Below, piece by piece: positions 35,440-43,302 of a DNA stretch of 45,989 nt (positions are counted from its first letter, which is position 1; each line of letters opens with the position of its first letter). The translations under genes were made by a program, and so were the position numbers. Location of the stretch: contig JAGXHE010000096.1 of NCBI GenBank assembly GCA_024636445.1, positions 1-45,989 on the forward strand, in the 5' to 3' direction. This DNA comes from Sulfitobacter sp. GTDB lineage: Bacteria > Pseudomonadota > Alphaproteobacteria > Rhodobacterales > Rhodobacteraceae. Under the pieces are notes generated by a model. It was not told the origin of the DNA and did not search any database. It worked only from the letters and a program-made list of their open reading frames with translations.

Positions 35440-36765
35440 ATGACAGACGTCCCGCACCCCGGCCCCGCAGCCGCCAACCTCGCCAAAACCGACCCAGCCA
35501 AAACCGGACCTATCGCGATCCTCGGTCTCGGCTACGTCGGCCTGCCGCTGGCACTCGCGCTGGCGCGTGCGGGCTTTGACGTTCTGGGGCTGGACACAGA
35601 CGCAGGTATGGTCGCAGCCCTCAGCGCGGGCCACGATCCCAACGGCGAGGTCGCGGATGCGTCGCTCGCCGACACCACGGCGCGGTTCAGTGCCGATGCA
35701 GCCGACCTGAAAGGCGCGCGCAATTTCATCATCGCGGTGCCCACCCCGATCACCGACGCCAAGACGCCCGATCTGCGGCCCATTCTGGGCGCTTGCGCCA
35801 CCATCGCGCCACACCTGACCGAAGGCGCGCTGGTCGTGCTGGAAAGCACCGTCTATCCGGGCGTCACCGAAGAGGTCTGCGGCCCTGCGCTTGAGGCGGG
35901 CAGCGGCCTGAGCGCAGGCACACAGATCAAGCTGGGCTACAGCCCCGAGCGGGTGAACCCCGGCGACGCCGAACATTCGATGGAAAACGTGGTCAAGATC
36001 ATCGCGGCACAGGACGCCGAAACGCTTGACCGTCTGGACGCGATCTACAGCCCCGTGGTCAAGGCGGGCCTGCACCGCGCGTCGTCCATCGCCACGGCAG
36101 AGGCCGCCAAGGTGATCGAGAACACCCAGCGCGACCTGAACATCGCGCTGGTCAACGAATTCGCGCTGATCTTCAACCGGCTGGGTCTGGACACGCTGGA
36201 AGTGCTGGAGGCCGCTGGCACCAAGTGGAACTTTCTGCCCTTCCGTCCCGGACTGGTCGGCGGGCACTGTATCGGTGTCGATCCCTATTACCTGACCTAC
36301 AAGGCGCAGCAGGTCGGCTATCACCCCGAAGTCATCCTGGCCGGTCGGCGCATCAACGACCACATGGGCGCGCATGTCGCCCAATCGCTGATCAAGGCGA
36401 TGCTGGGTCGCGGTCACGTCGTTCAGGGCGCACGGGTGCTGATCATGGGCTATACGTTCAAGGAAAACTGCGCCGACACCCGCAACACCCGCGTGGCCGA
36501 TATCCTGTCCGAATTGCAGGACTATTCGATACAGGTGGATGTGCACGAGCCTTGGGTCGATGCCGACGTGATGCGCGCCCGTCATGGCATCGACACCGTC
36601 GCAAACCCCGACCAAGGTGCCTATGATGCGATCATCGTGGCCGTTGGGCACCGCGAATTCATCGCTTTGGGGTCCGACGGCATCCGGGGCTTTGGCAAAC
36701 CGGGAGCGTTGGTCTATGACATCAAGGGGGTGTTTGGCCGAACCGGAAGCGACTTGCGCCTGTAA
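35440..36765 (+). CDS. UDP-N-acetylglucosamine 6-dehydrogenase-like nucleotide sugar dehydrogenase (TviB/WbpA/VipA type)
   Basis: The 441-residue enzyme has an N-terminal Rossmann motif ILGLGYVGLPLALALARAG (about 27-45), the middle-domain ESTVYPGVTEEV and GYSPERVNPGD, the catalytic cysteine Cys277 in GGHCIGVDPYYLT, and the C-terminal VLIMGYTFKENCADTRNTRV. These features fit the UDP-HexNAc 6-dehydrogenase branch (TviB/VipA/WbpA), which performs a two-step NAD oxidation to a UDP-N-acetyl uronic acid. The start at 35440 has AAGGA before it. It is 26 bases upstream of a seven-gene glycosyltransferase cluster and probably supplies its uronate donor. UDP-glucose as substrate cannot be excluded. Confidence 0.9.
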   Translation: MTDVPHPGPAAANLAKTDPAKTGPIAILGLGYVGLPLALALARAGFDVLGLDTDAGMVAALSAGHDPNGEVADASLADTTARFSADAADLKGARNFIIAVPTPITDAKTPDLRPILGACATIAPHLTEGALVVLESTVYPGVTEEVCGPALEAGSGLSAGTQIKLGYSPERVNPGDAEHSMENVVKIIAAQDAETLDRLDAIYSPVVKAGLHRASSIATAEAAKVIENTQRDLNIALVNEFALIFNRLGLDTLEVLEAAGTKWNFLPFRPGLVGGHCIGVDPYYLTYKAQQVGYHPEVILAGRRINDHMGAHVAQSLIKAMLGRGHVVQGARVLIMGYTFKENCADTRNTRVADILSELQDYSIQVDVHEPWVDADVMRARHGIDTVANPDQGAYDAIIVAVGHREFIALGSDGIRGFGKPGALVYDIKGVFGRTGSDLRL

Positions 36766-36791
36766 CCACGAAATATCAAAGGTGGCTCATC

Positions 36792-38024
36792 ATGGCGCAC
36801 GACACGACACTGCCTCCGGCACACAGCAGATCCCCCGATCGCCCGCGGCGTATCGTTCTTTACAGCCACGACACCTTTGGACTGGGCCACCTGCGCCGTT
36901 CGCGCACGCTGGCTGCAGCTTTGACTCAGGCCAACCCGGACGCCTCTGCGATCATTCTGACCGGGTCGCCTGTTGCGGGGCGTTTTACATTTCCCGAGCG
37001 GGTCGATCATATCCGCCTGCCCGGCGTGACCAAGCTGGTCGATGGATCATATGTCAGCCAGACGCTGGGTCTGGACATCGACGAGACGACGAACCTGCGC
37101 GCGGCACTGATCCGCTCGGCGGTCGAGCAATACGACCCCGACCTGCTGATCGTCGACAAAGAACCAACAGGCTTTCGCGGAGAACTGCTGCCGACGCTGG
37201 AGATGATCCGCGAAACCGGCCACACCCGCACCGTTCTGGGCCTGCGCGATGTGCTGGACGAACCCGAAGTGCTGGCCGCCGAATGGGACCGCAAGGGTGC
37301 CTTGACAGCCACCGAGCAATTCTACGACGAGGTTTGGGTTTACGGCGTGCGCTCGGTCTATGATCCGACCCAGGGGCTGGCGCTGACCGACGATCTGCGC
37401 GCGCGGATGTACTGGACAGGCTACCTGCGCCGCGAAGGCGTGGACTCTGACGAAGTGCCCGAAGACCCCTATGTGCTGATCACCCCCGGCGGCGGTGGCG
37501 ACGGGGCGGCCATGGTAAACCTCGTGCTGGCCGCCTATGAACAGGACCCGACGCTGGAACCGCGCGCGATGCTGGTCTACGGCCCGTTCCTGTCCGGTGA
37601 AGTGCGCGAGGATTTCGAGGCGCGTGTGGACAAGCTGGACGGCCGGGTGACCGCATTGGGCTTTGACAGCCGGATCGAAGCGCTGTTCGCCAAGGCCGAA
37701 GGCGTGGTGTGCATGGGCGGCTACAACACCTTCTGCGAGGTGCTGTCCTTTGACAAACGCGCGGTGATCGTGCCGCGCACGGTGCCGCGGCTTGAGCAGT
37801 GGATACGCGCCAGCCGCGCCGAGGAACTGGGCCTTGTGCGGATGCTGGACGAAAACCGCGACGGCATGACCGCACAGTCGATGATCGCCGCCATTCGCGC
37901 GTTGCCATCCCAGGGCAAACCCTCGGAAGCAGGGGCGGACGGGCTGCTGGACGGGCTCGATTGCGTCAATAAACGCGCCGATCTTCTGATGTCGCGCAGC
38001 CACAGCCGATCTGCCGCAGAATGA
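36792..38024 (+). CDS. Predicted MurG-like glycosyltransferase (COG4671 type), paralogue A
   Basis: This 410-residue protein resembles the predicted glycosyltransferases of COG4671 with a GT-B, MurG-like fold. The N-terminus has IVLYSHDTFGLGHLRRSRTL (a glycine/histidine loop typical of GT28-like enzymes), and the C-terminal donor site shows LITPGGGGDGAAM and VVCMGGYNTFCEVLSF. No membrane segment is seen; it is cytosolic or membrane-associated. A related gene (40904-42037) lies four genes downstream, with matching GHL-R and MxGYNT motifs. AAAGGTGG precedes the ATG. It overlaps the next GT4 gene by ATGA. Donor and acceptor are unknown; the neighbouring dehydrogenase suggests a uronate donor for one of the enzymes. 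Confidence 0.78.
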   Translation: MAHDTTLPPAHSRSPDRPRRIVLYSHDTFGLGHLRRSRTLAAALTQANPDASAIILTGSPVAGRFTFPERVDHIRLPGVTKLVDGSYVSQTLGLDIDETTNLRAALIRSAVEQYDPDLLIVDKEPTGFRGELLPTLEMIRETGHTRTVLGLRDVLDEPEVLAAEWDRKGALTATEQFYDEVWVYGVRSVYDPTQGLALTDDLRARMYWTGYLRREGVDSDEVPEDPYVLITPGGGGDGAAMVNLVLAAYEQDPTLEPRAMLVYGPFLSGEVREDFEARVDKLDGRVTALGFDSRIEALFAKAEGVVCMGGYNTFCEVLSFDKRAVIVPRTVPRLEQWIRASRAEELGLVRMLDENRDGMTAQSMIAAIRALPSQGKPSEAGADGLLDGLDCVNKRADLLMSRSHSRSAAE

Positions 38025-39265
38025 CCCAGACGCCTGCCCGCCTTGCGGTGGTGGTCAAGGGCTGGCCGCGCCTGTCCGAGACATTCATCGCACAAGAACT
38101 GGTGGCGCTTGAGGAGGCTGGCCTGCCCCTCGACATCTGGTCGCTGCGCCATCCGACCGACACCAAGACGCACAAGCTGCACGACCGGTTCAGCGGGCCG
38201 GTGCGCTATCTACCGGAGTACCTGCGTGATGAGCCTGCCCGCGTCGCCCGCGCCATGATGCACGCCCGCCGCCTGCCCGGATGGGCTGCGGCCTGGGCTG
38301 CCTTTCGCGCCGACTATAAACGCGACCGCACCCGCAACCGCATCCGCCGCTTTGGTCAGGCCTGTGTCATGGCGCGCGAACTGCCTGAAGACACCGGCGC
38401 GCTTTATGCGCATTTCCTGCACACGCCTGCCGCGGTGACCCGCTACGCCGCCATCCTGCGTGGCCTGCCGTGGAGCTTTTCGGCCCACGCCAAGGACATC
38501 TGGACCTCGCCCGAATGGGACCTGCGCGACAAGCTGTCGCCTGCCACCCATGGTGCTGCCTTTGGCGCGACCTGCACTGCCTTTGGCGCGGACCACCTGA
38601 ACGGCCTGTCGGCGGGCACCCCTGTCGATCTGGTCTATCACGGGCTGGATCTGGATCGGTTCCCGCCTGCCCCCGACCGTGCTTTGCGCACCGCTGACGC
38701 GCCCCTGCGGATGATGAGCGTCGGGCGTCTGGTCGAGAAAAAGGGCTTTGACCGGCTGATCGCGGCACTGGCGCTGTTGCCTGACGGGATGGGCTGGCAC
38801 TGGACCCACATCGGTGGCGGCGCGCTGAAAGATGCCATGCGCGCGCAGGCCGAAGAGGCTGGCGTGGCTGACCGGATCACATGGCGCGGTGCCTGCGACC
38901 AACCCGAAGTCATCGCCGCCATGCGCGATGCGGACCTGTTCGTGCTGCCCAGTCGTGTCGCGACTGATGGTGACCGCGACGGGCTGCCCAACGTGTTGAT
39001 GGAGGCCGCCAGTCAAAAGCTGCCGATCCTCTCCACGCCCGTCTCTGCCATCCCCGAATTCATCACCGACGCCACCCACGGCATCCTGAGCGACGACGCC
39101 CCGCAAGCGCTGGCCGACGCGATGATCCGTGTGGCCCGCGACCCCGCCTTGGGGCCAAGGCTGGCCGAGGCGGCACATGCCCGGCTGCACGCTGACTTTA
39201 CCATGCAACCCGGCATCGACCATCTGGCGAAACGCCTGACTGCGCTGCTGGCGGGGCCTGCGTGA
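38021..39265 (+). CDS. GT4-family glycosyltransferase (first of two)
   Basis: The 414-residue protein is a retaining GT-B transferase of family 4. It begins with the RLSETFIAQELVALEEAGLP block seen in colanic-acid-type WcaL-like enzymes. It has SAHAKDIW, the GT4 signature MMSVGRLVEKKGFDRLIAAL and the donor-site glutamate region SRVATDGDRDGLPNVLMEAA (EX7E-like). It transfers a sugar from a nucleotide donor in the cytosol. It overlaps both neighbours by 4 bases (ATGA at its start, GTGA at its end), so it is translationally coupled. The specific linkage is not predictable. Confidence 0.88.
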   Translation: MTQTPARLAVVVKGWPRLSETFIAQELVALEEAGLPLDIWSLRHPTDTKTHKLHDRFSGPVRYLPEYLRDEPARVARAMMHARRLPGWAAAWAAFRADYKRDRTRNRIRRFGQACVMARELPEDTGALYAHFLHTPAAVTRYAAILRGLPWSFSAHAKDIWTSPEWDLRDKLSPATHGAAFGATCTAFGADHLNGLSAGTPVDLVYHGLDLDRFPPAPDRALRTADAPLRMMSVGRLVEKKGFDRLIAALALLPDGMGWHWTHIGGGALKDAMRAQAEEAGVADRITWRGACDQPEVIAAMRDADLFVLPSRVATDGDRDGLPNVLMEAASQKLPILSTPVSAIPEFITDATHGILSDDAPQALADAMIRVARDPALGPRLAEAAHARLHADFTMQPGIDHLAKRLTALLAGPA

Positions 39266-40329
39266 CCGTCGCGGTCTATGCGCCGCTCAAGGCGCCGGAC
39301 CATCCGGTGCCCTCGGGCGACAGGGCGATGGCGCGGGCTTTGATCGCAGCACTTGAACTGGCGGGCTACACGCCGCAGGTGGTGTCGGGCCTGCGCATCT
39401 ATGACGGGCGGGGTGACGCCGGTCTTCAGGCCGATCTGGTCGCCAAAGCGCAGATGGAAATCGACCGCCTGCTGGCCTCGGATCAGGCGGCGGGATGGAC
39501 GCATTGGCTGACCTATCACAACTATTACAAGGCCCCAGATCTGATCGGCCCTGTGGTCTGCCGCGCGCTTGGCATCCCCTACCTACAGGTCGAATCTACC
39601 CGTGCAAGCAAGCGGTTGGAGGGTCCATGGGCCGCCTTCGCCACCGCGTCCGAGGCCGCCTGCAACGCCGCCGATGCCGTGCTGTATCTGACCGAGCGCG
39701 ACAGTCAGGCCCTGCGCCGCGATGCGCCCGAAGGGCAGCGGCTGATCCACCTGCACCCGTTTCTGGCCCGCGCCGATCTGCCTGCGCAATCCGATCTGTC
39801 GGGCCCGATGCTGTCCGTGGGCATGATGCGCCACGGCGACAAGCTGGCCAGCTATGCTCTGATCGCGCAGACGCTTGCGCTGATCCGGCATCAGGACTGG
39901 CAGCTGGACATCGTGGGCGATGGCCCTGCACGCGATGAGGTGGCGGCGCTGATGGCCCCCTTTGGCGGGCGTGTGCAACTGCGTGGGATGCAGACGGGTC
40001 ACGCCCTCGATGCGTACTACGCATATGCGTCGCTGCTGCTCTGGCCCGGTGTCAACGAAGCCTTTGGCCTGACCTATCTCGAAGCGCAGGCCGCTGGCAT
40101 CCCCGTCGTCGCACAGGACCGCGACGGCGTGCGCGATGTGGTCGTGGGGATGCATCCCGCGCCGCAGGAAGGCCCCGCAGCACTGGCGCGTGACGTCACA
40201 GCCTTGCTGGCCGATCCCGTGGCCCGCAGCGCTGCAGGCACCACAGCCCGTGCCCAGGTCGCGGCGCACCACTTGCTGCCCGCAGCCGCCCGCACACTGG
40301 CCAAGGCATTGGAGGACTGCGCCCGATGA
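39262..40329 (+). CDS. GT4-family glycosyltransferase (second of two)
   Basis: This 355-residue GT4-like protein starts with GTG inside the stop codon of the previous gene (GTGA). The N-terminal domain contains the SGDRAMARALIAALELAGY block and THWLTYHNYYKAPDLIG. The C-terminal half has MLSVGMMRHGDKLASYALIA, VGDGPARDEVAALMAPFGGR, and the donor-site motif WPGVNEAFGLTYLEAQAAGI with the conserved glutamate pair. It probably adds a second sugar to the product of the neighbouring GT4 enzyme. It is coupled to the histidine phosphatase gene by an ATGA overlap. Confidence 0.86.
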   Translation: MTVAVYAPLKAPDHPVPSGDRAMARALIAALELAGYTPQVVSGLRIYDGRGDAGLQADLVAKAQMEIDRLLASDQAAGWTHWLTYHNYYKAPDLIGPVVCRALGIPYLQVESTRASKRLEGPWAAFATASEAACNAADAVLYLTERDSQALRRDAPEGQRLIHLHPFLARADLPAQSDLSGPMLSVGMMRHGDKLASYALIAQTLALIRHQDWQLDIVGDGPARDEVAALMAPFGGRVQLRGMQTGHALDAYYAYASLLLWPGVNEAFGLTYLEAQAAGIPVVAQDRDGVRDVVVGMHPAPQEGPAALARDVTALLADPVARSAAGTTARAQVAAHHLLPAAARTLAKALEDCAR

Positions 40330-40907
40330 TCCGCCTTGCCCTGCTGCGCCACGGCCATACCGCGTGGAACCGCGCCCACCGCATTCAGGGGCGCACCGAT
40401 ATTCCGCTGGACGGCGAAGCGATCGACGCCCTGCGTACCCTGCGCCTGCCTGCCCCCTGGGACGCCGCGCAGGTCTGGTCGAGCCCCTTGCGACGTGCCG
40501 TACAGACCGCCGAACTGGTTGCAGGCCGTGCGCCGATGACCGATCCGGCGCTGATGGAGATGGACTGGGGCGACTGGGAGGGCCAGCACGGAATCGCGTT
40601 GCGCGCTGATCCGGACAGCGGGTTTCGCGACATCGAAGACTGGGGCTGGACCTATGCGCCGCCCGGCGGTGAAAGCGCCGCTGACCTGCGCGCGCGGCTG
40701 ATCCCGTGGGCCAGCGCACTGACGCGTGACAGTGTCGCGGTGTGCCATATCGGCGTGATGCGGGTGCTGTTGGCCCATGCAACGGGGTGGAATTTCGACG
40801 GGCCAGCGCCCTTTGCCATCAAACGCAACCGTTTGTTTATTATTGATATTTCCACAGGCGGCTGGCAATTCGACACCGCCCCCGTCCGGTTGGAGCCGCG
40901 ACCATGA
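40326..40907 (+). CDS. Histidine phosphatase family protein (phosphoglycerate mutase-like)
   Basis: This 193-residue protein has the RHG catalytic motif LLRHGHTAWN with phosphorylated His9, a second catalytic histidine at about 141 in VCHIGVMR, and the acidic MEMDWGDWEGQ segment. It belongs to the small branch that contains CobC and glucosyl-3-phosphoglycerate phosphatase. It would dephosphorylate a sugar phosphate or phosphorylated glycoside in the cytosol. A phosphatase inside a glycosyltransferase operon, coupled by 4-base overlaps on both sides, suggests that one intermediate of the pathway is a phosphorylated glycoside (as in glucosylglycerate synthesis), though this is inference. Confidence 0.85.
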   Translation: MIRLALLRHGHTAWNRAHRIQGRTDIPLDGEAIDALRTLRLPAPWDAAQVWSSPLRRAVQTAELVAGRAPMTDPALMEMDWGDWEGQHGIALRADPDSGFRDIEDWGWTYAPPGGESAADLRARLIPWASALTRDSVAVCHIGVMRVLLAHATGWNFDGPAPFAIKRNRLFIIDISTGGWQFDTAPVRLEPRP

Positions 40908-42037
40908 AGATTATGATCGTCGTCACGCACCTGCTGGGCACCGGCCATCTGACCCGTGCCCTGACGCTGGGCCGTGCCTTTGCCGCCGCTGGTGACGATG
41001 TGGTACTGGTCAGCGGTGGCGTGCCGGTGGCGCATCTGGATTTCGATGGCATTGATCTGGAGCAACTGCCGCCGCTAAAGTCCGACGGCGTCGACTTTGG
41101 CCGCGTGCTGGAGGCGGACGGGATCGTGGCGGGTGCACCCTATCTGGAGACACGTCAGCAGGCGCTGCTGGACAGTTTTGCAACAGCCCGCCCCGACCTG
41201 CTGATAACCGAGCTTTTCCCCTTTGGCCGCCGTATTCTGCGCACGGAATTCACAGCGCTTTTGCAGGCCGCGCAAACAGCTGGCGTGCCGGTGTTATCCT
41301 CGGTCCGTGATATTCTGGCCCCGCCGTCGAAACCCGCCAAAGCCGCATTGGCCGAAGAGCTGATCGCCACGTTTTACAGCGGTGTTCTGGTCCATTCGGT
41401 CGCGGATATTGCCGCGCTCGACCTCAGTTGGCCGGTGTCGGACAATCTGCGCAAACGCCTGTATTACACGGGGTTTGTGGCCCCTGCAGCGCCCACGCCA
41501 CACCCTGACGGCACCGGCACACACGAAGTTCTGGTCAGCGCGGGAGGCGGCAGCGTCGGCGATGATCTGTTCGCCGCGGCACTGGGTGCGGCGGCTTTGA
41601 ACAGGGGCCGCGCCTGGCGTATTCTGGTGGGCGGGACCCCTGCCCGCGTCGCCGATTTGCGTGCACAGGCATCTGCGAATTGCACCGTCGAAGCCGCCCG
41701 CCCGGACTTTCGCCAGATGCTGCGCGGGGCGGCTGTTTCGGTATCGATGTGCGGTTATAATACCGCGCTGGATGTGCTGCAAACCGGCGTTCGGGCGGTG
41801 TTTGTGCCCTTCGATGCAGGCGATGAGGTCGAGCAGGGATTGCGCGCCGATGCGCTGTCGGTTCAGTCGGGAATTGCGGTTTTGCGGGCGGCTGATCTGA
41901 CGCCGCAGAGCTTGCTGGATGCGGTTGCTGAAACGCTGGCCGCAGCACCGCGCGCGCCGTTAACCCAAGGTGTAGACGGGGCGGCGCAGACTGTGCGGAT
42001 TGTGCGACGGATTTTCGAGGATCGAAATGCAGGTTGA
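40904..42037 (+). CDS. Predicted MurG-like glycosyltransferase (COG4671 type), paralogue B
   Basis: The 377-residue protein starts MKIMIVVTHLLGTGHLTRAL, with the glycine/histidine loop of GT28-like GT-B enzymes, and has a C-terminal donor half with EVLVSAGGGSVGDDLFAAAL, RILVGGTP and VSVSMCGYNTALDVL. It matches paralogue A (36792-38024) in architecture and in the MxGYNT motif. Having two such enzymes plus two GT4 enzymes implies a glycoconjugate with at least several sugars. The gene overlaps the phosphatase gene by 4 bases and the deacetylase-like gene by 11. Confidence 0.78.
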   Translation: MKIMIVVTHLLGTGHLTRALTLGRAFAAAGDDVVLVSGGVPVAHLDFDGIDLEQLPPLKSDGVDFGRVLEADGIVAGAPYLETRQQALLDSFATARPDLLITELFPFGRRILRTEFTALLQAAQTAGVPVLSSVRDILAPPSKPAKAALAEELIATFYSGVLVHSVADIAALDLSWPVSDNLRKRLYYTGFVAPAAPTPHPDGTGTHEVLVSAGGGSVGDDLFAAALGAAALNRGRAWRILVGGTPARVADLRAQASANCTVEAARPDFRQMLRGAAVSVSMCGYNTALDVLQTGVRAVFVPFDAGDEVEQGLRADALSVQSGIAVLRAADLTPQSLLDAVAETLAAAPRAPLTQGVDGAAQTVRIVRRIFEDRNAG

Positions 42038-42758
42038 TTGGACACCGCTGCGCAGTGCATTGCGCGATGCCGAGGCGCGAAATCGCGATGTGCGGTTCTG
42101 GTGGCGCGACGATGATGCGGTCGCTGCGACGCCTGCGCTGGAGCGGTTGGAGGCGATGGGTCGGGCGGCAAATGTGCCTGTGCATATTGCAGTTATACCG
42201 GCCGATGCGACAGCGGAATTGGCTGCGTTTACAAGTGCTTCTCCGTTTCTTGTGCCACTGGTGCATGGCTGGGCGCATGTCGCTAAATCCGCCCCTGGAG
42301 AGAAGAAATCCGAGTTCCAGCGGGAGCGTCCCGAGGCCGCTTCCGAGACCGCAAAAGGCCTTGCGCAGATGCGGGTGATGTTCGGGGATCAACTGGTGCC
42401 GATGTTCGTGCCGCCCTGGAACCGGATCGGGGAGAAGCTGACCGGGGAACTTGCCGCGCAGGGGTATCGGGGGCTGTCGACTTTTGGCACGCGGACGGTT
42501 GAAACCCTGCATGGGTTGAGCGTGTTCAACACCCATGTCGATCCGATATTCTGGAAGGGCGACAGGGGGTTGGCGGACCCTGTATGGATCATCCAAGCCG
42601 CTGTAAACCATATAGAATCCGGCAGCACAGAGCCGCTGGGACTGCTGACGCATCATCTGGTTCACACCCCCGAGGTGTGGACTTTTGCCGCCCGCTTCAT
42701 TGCGGAAATGCACGATGGTGGCGGCACCTCTTTCGACATTGCAGGAGCATTGACATGA
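42027..42758 (+). CDS. Polysaccharide deacetylase-like protein (NodB-type fold)
   Basis: This is a 243-residue protein with an early acidic motif RFWWRDDDAVAATPALERL (Asp28-30) like the metal-binding Asp-Asp of carbohydrate esterase family 4. It also has a conserved histidine in PLVHGWAHV, PMFVPPWNRIGEKL, and a late histidine-rich segment LLTHHLVHTPEVW. These place it in a divergent polysaccharide-deacetylase family. It has no signal peptide, so it would act on a cytosolic intermediate, unlike most exported family-4 esterases. An N-acetyl group supplied by a UDP-HexNAcA-type donor would be a reasonable substrate. The start at 42027 overlaps paralogue B by 11 bases; the stop overlaps the methyltransferase by 4. 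Confidence 0.72.
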   Translation: MQVDWTPLRSALRDAEARNRDVRFWWRDDDAVAATPALERLEAMGRAANVPVHIAVIPADATAELAAFTSASPFLVPLVHGWAHVAKSAPGEKKSEFQRERPEAASETAKGLAQMRVMFGDQLVPMFVPPWNRIGEKLTGELAAQGYRGLSTFGTRTVETLHGLSVFNTHVDPIFWKGDRGLADPVWIIQAAVNHIESGSTEPLGLLTHHLVHTPEVWTFAARFIAEMHDGGGTSFDIAGALT

Positions 42759-43234
42759 GCCGTCTCGAATCGTTTCGCCGCCGGTTGACCGCCCAGATCG
42801 ACGGGCTGAACTGGGCCATCGCGCAAACCACTGATGTAAATGGGGATTTTCTCGAAATGGGGCTGGGAAACGGGCGCACCTATGACCATTTGCGCAGCTA
42901 TTCCGACCGGCGCATCTGGGTGGTGGATCGGGTGCTGCAATGTCATCCCGATTGCGTGCCGCCAAGCGCCGATTTCTTGCAGGGCGAGGCCGATGCGATG
43001 CTGGAAAAGCTGGCGGATCAAGGAGGCCGGATCGCGCTGACGCATTACGATTTTGGTACTGGTAACAATGACTTGGACGCAGCCGAAGCGGTGCGGATGT
43101 CACCGTTGATCGCGCGTGTCATGGTGGCTGATGGGCTGGTTTTGTCATCGCAAAAGCTGGTCGGGTTCGAGCAGATTTCTGGACCCGATTCGATTTCGCC
43201 GGACAGGTATATGTTCTACCGGATGCCAGGCTGA
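42755..43234 (+). CDS. Small class I SAM-dependent methyltransferase (paralogue 2)
   Basis: The 159-residue protein has the SAM loop FLEMGLGNGRTYDHLRSY (about 32-49) and an acidic residue at the following strand end (IWVVDRVL). It closely resembles the lone methyltransferase at 23743-24234 in length, N-terminal MSRL, the LGNGRTY loop and the C-terminal YMFYRMPG. It is the last gene of the coupled glycosyl cluster (ATGA overlap with the deacetylase-like gene) and probably methylates the sugar product or its lipid or small-molecule acceptor. Start chosen by the overlap and by alignment with its paralogue. Confidence 0.75.
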   Translation: MSRLESFRRRLTAQIDGLNWAIAQTTDVNGDFLEMGLGNGRTYDHLRSYSDRRIWVVDRVLQCHPDCVPPSADFLQGEADAMLEKLADQGGRIALTHYDFGTGNNDLDAAEAVRMSPLIARVMVADGLVLSSQKLVGFEQISGPDSISPDRYMFYRMPG

Positions 43235-43302
43235 AGAATTGATTTGCGCCGCCGTGCGATGCGCTTAGTCTGGGGTCAAACCGATCCGCCAAAGGGCATC
43301 AC

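Noticed and set aside
41535-43103. A 522-codon minus-strand open frame
   Set aside because: It is antisense to three overlapping glycosyl-locus genes and lacks any family features.
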